Below, in pieces: positions 6,103 to 6,689 of a stretch of DNA of 6,689 bases. How positions within the stretch are numbered: the stretch's first letter is position 1; each line of letters begins with the position of its first letter. Both the position numbers and the translations under genes were made by a program. Under the pieces are notes generated by a model. The model had not been told where the DNA came from, made no database searches, and was given only the letters and a program-made list of their open reading frames with translations. Origin of the DNA: Bdellovibrionales bacterium (lineage in GTDB: Bacteria > Bdellovibrionota > Bdellovibrionia > Bdellovibrionales > UBA1609); contig JAGRAA010000361.1 in assembly GCA_020435185.1 (NCBI GenBank), positions 1 to 6,689 on the forward strand, read 5' to 3'.

Positions 6103-6650
6103 AGTATTTAATTTTTTTATTTATTGTTATTTTTGGTATAAAGGGGATCTCAGAAACCTCTTTTTCTCTTTTTGAATATCCAAAAAAATGGAAAAATCAA
6201 AATAATGAGATTAAACATTTTAGCGATTTTTCTGGAGATTTTTATTTATTGAGTATGGTTTATACATCCTGCCCCCATAGCTGTCCTTTAACAATCGCAA
6301 AGGTTCAAGAGATAAAGTCGTTTTTGTCCAAATCGGGGTTCAGTAATATTAAAATCGTATTAGCGTCATTCGACGATGAAGTAGATACTCCAAATCATTT
6401 GAAACAATTTATTAAAAAAAGAAAGCTGGACGAAAAACAATGGATGTTCTTGTCACCAAGTTCTCAAAAAGATGCTAGAGAACTAGCCGTTGTTTTGGGA
6501 ATAAGCTACAAAAAATTAGGGGCTGGAGATTTTTCTCATTCTAATGTTATCAGTTTAGTAGGGCCAAATGGCCGGATATTGGCCCAAACGAAAAGCTTGA
6601 CCGAGGATATCGGTGTGTTTAAAGTTGCAATGGAAAAAACAAAAAAGTGA
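6099..6650 (+). CDS. sco: Sco1/SenC-family copper chaperone or thiol reductase
   Basis: Sco proteins are thioredoxin-fold, membrane-anchored or periplasmic factors that bind copper and pass it to CuA sites or keep target cysteines reduced. The 183-aa product starts at the ATG at 6099, overlapping the nirV stop as ATGA and preceded by AGGG. A start at 6084 would extend into nirV by 19 nt and is less likely. A hydrophobic N-terminus (residues 1-17) is a signal peptide or anchor. The copper motif CPHSC gives Cys58 and Cys62, and His147 in DFSHSNVISLVGPNGRI is the third ligand. The length fits a minimal Sco domain. Its position after nirK suggests it supplies copper to NirK or to another copper enzyme of denitrification; a cytochrome oxidase is the alternative client. 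Confidence 0.9.
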   Translation: MKYLIFLFIVIFGIKGISETSFSLFEYPKKWKNQNNEIKHFSDFSGDFYLLSMVYTSCPHSCPLTIAKVQEIKSFLSKSGFSNIKIVLASFDDEVDTPNHLKQFIKKRKLDEKQWMFLSPSSQKDARELAVVLGISYKKLGAGDFSHSNVISLVGPNGRILAQTKSLTEDIGVFKVAMEKTKK

Positions 6651-6689
6651 CCAATTATTTATGCCTTTATTCTGCATTCACTTTATTCT
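6647..6689 (+). CDS. Possible start of a fourth operon gene, truncated by window end
   Basis: GTG at 6647 overlaps the sco stop as GTGA and opens a frame that runs uninterrupted for 14 codons to the window edge. The peptide begins MTNYLCLYSAFTLF, which is hydrophobic and could begin a membrane protein or signal. The same NTGA overlap joins the two preceding gene pairs, which supports it, but no Shine-Dalgarno site is evident and 14 codons is weak evidence. An alternative in another frame is the ATG at 6661. No terminator is seen after sco, which also favours continued transcription. Confidence 0.35.
   Translation, partial: MTNYLCLYSAFTLF

Overview
The window is AT-rich (low GC by eye) with compact genes, purine-rich Shine-Dalgarno sites and Gram-negative export signals: lipoproteins, an outer-membrane-type β-barrel ending and a periplasmic copper system. 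This fits a Gram-negative bacterium able to use nitrite as electron acceptor when oxygen is low. A low-GC member of Bdellovibrionota or a similar proteobacterium is plausible, but that is inference; no rRNA or marker gene is present.

Layout. A leftward gene (31-684) encodes a putative lipoprotein/β-barrel envelope protein. A 494-bp divergent spacer (685-1178) holds its probable promoter, a possible decayed gene fragment (841-1089) and a promoter with an FNR/DNR-type palindrome. Rightward follow nrdJ (1179-3740), an adenosylcobalamin-dependent class II ribonucleotide reductase, and then a 176-bp spacer with a second FNR/DNR-type promoter. After this comes a tight cluster: nirK (3917-5347, an AniA-like copper nitrite reductase lipoprotein with a fused C-terminal cytochrome c), a nirV-like SUMF1-fold gene (5344-6102), a Sco/SenC copper chaperone gene (6099-6650) and probably the start of a fourth gene at 6647 that leaves the window.

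How it fits together. NirK reduces nitrite to NO, taking electrons through its own haem domain. Sco is a plausible copper-delivery or thiol-maintenance factor, and NirV is a conserved nirK companion of unknown function. NrdJ makes deoxynucleotides without oxygen. The most interesting signal is that nrdJ and nirK have near-identical palindromes (ATGAT-N4-ATCAT), each exactly 77 bp from palindrome start to start codon and each with a CATA-type -10 box at the same offset. This suggests one low-oxygen or NO-responsive CRP/FNR-family regulator switches on dNTP synthesis and nitrite respiration together. The same geometry also fixes the nrdJ start at 1179 rather than 1116. The three junctions after nirK all use 4-nt NTGA stop/start overlaps.
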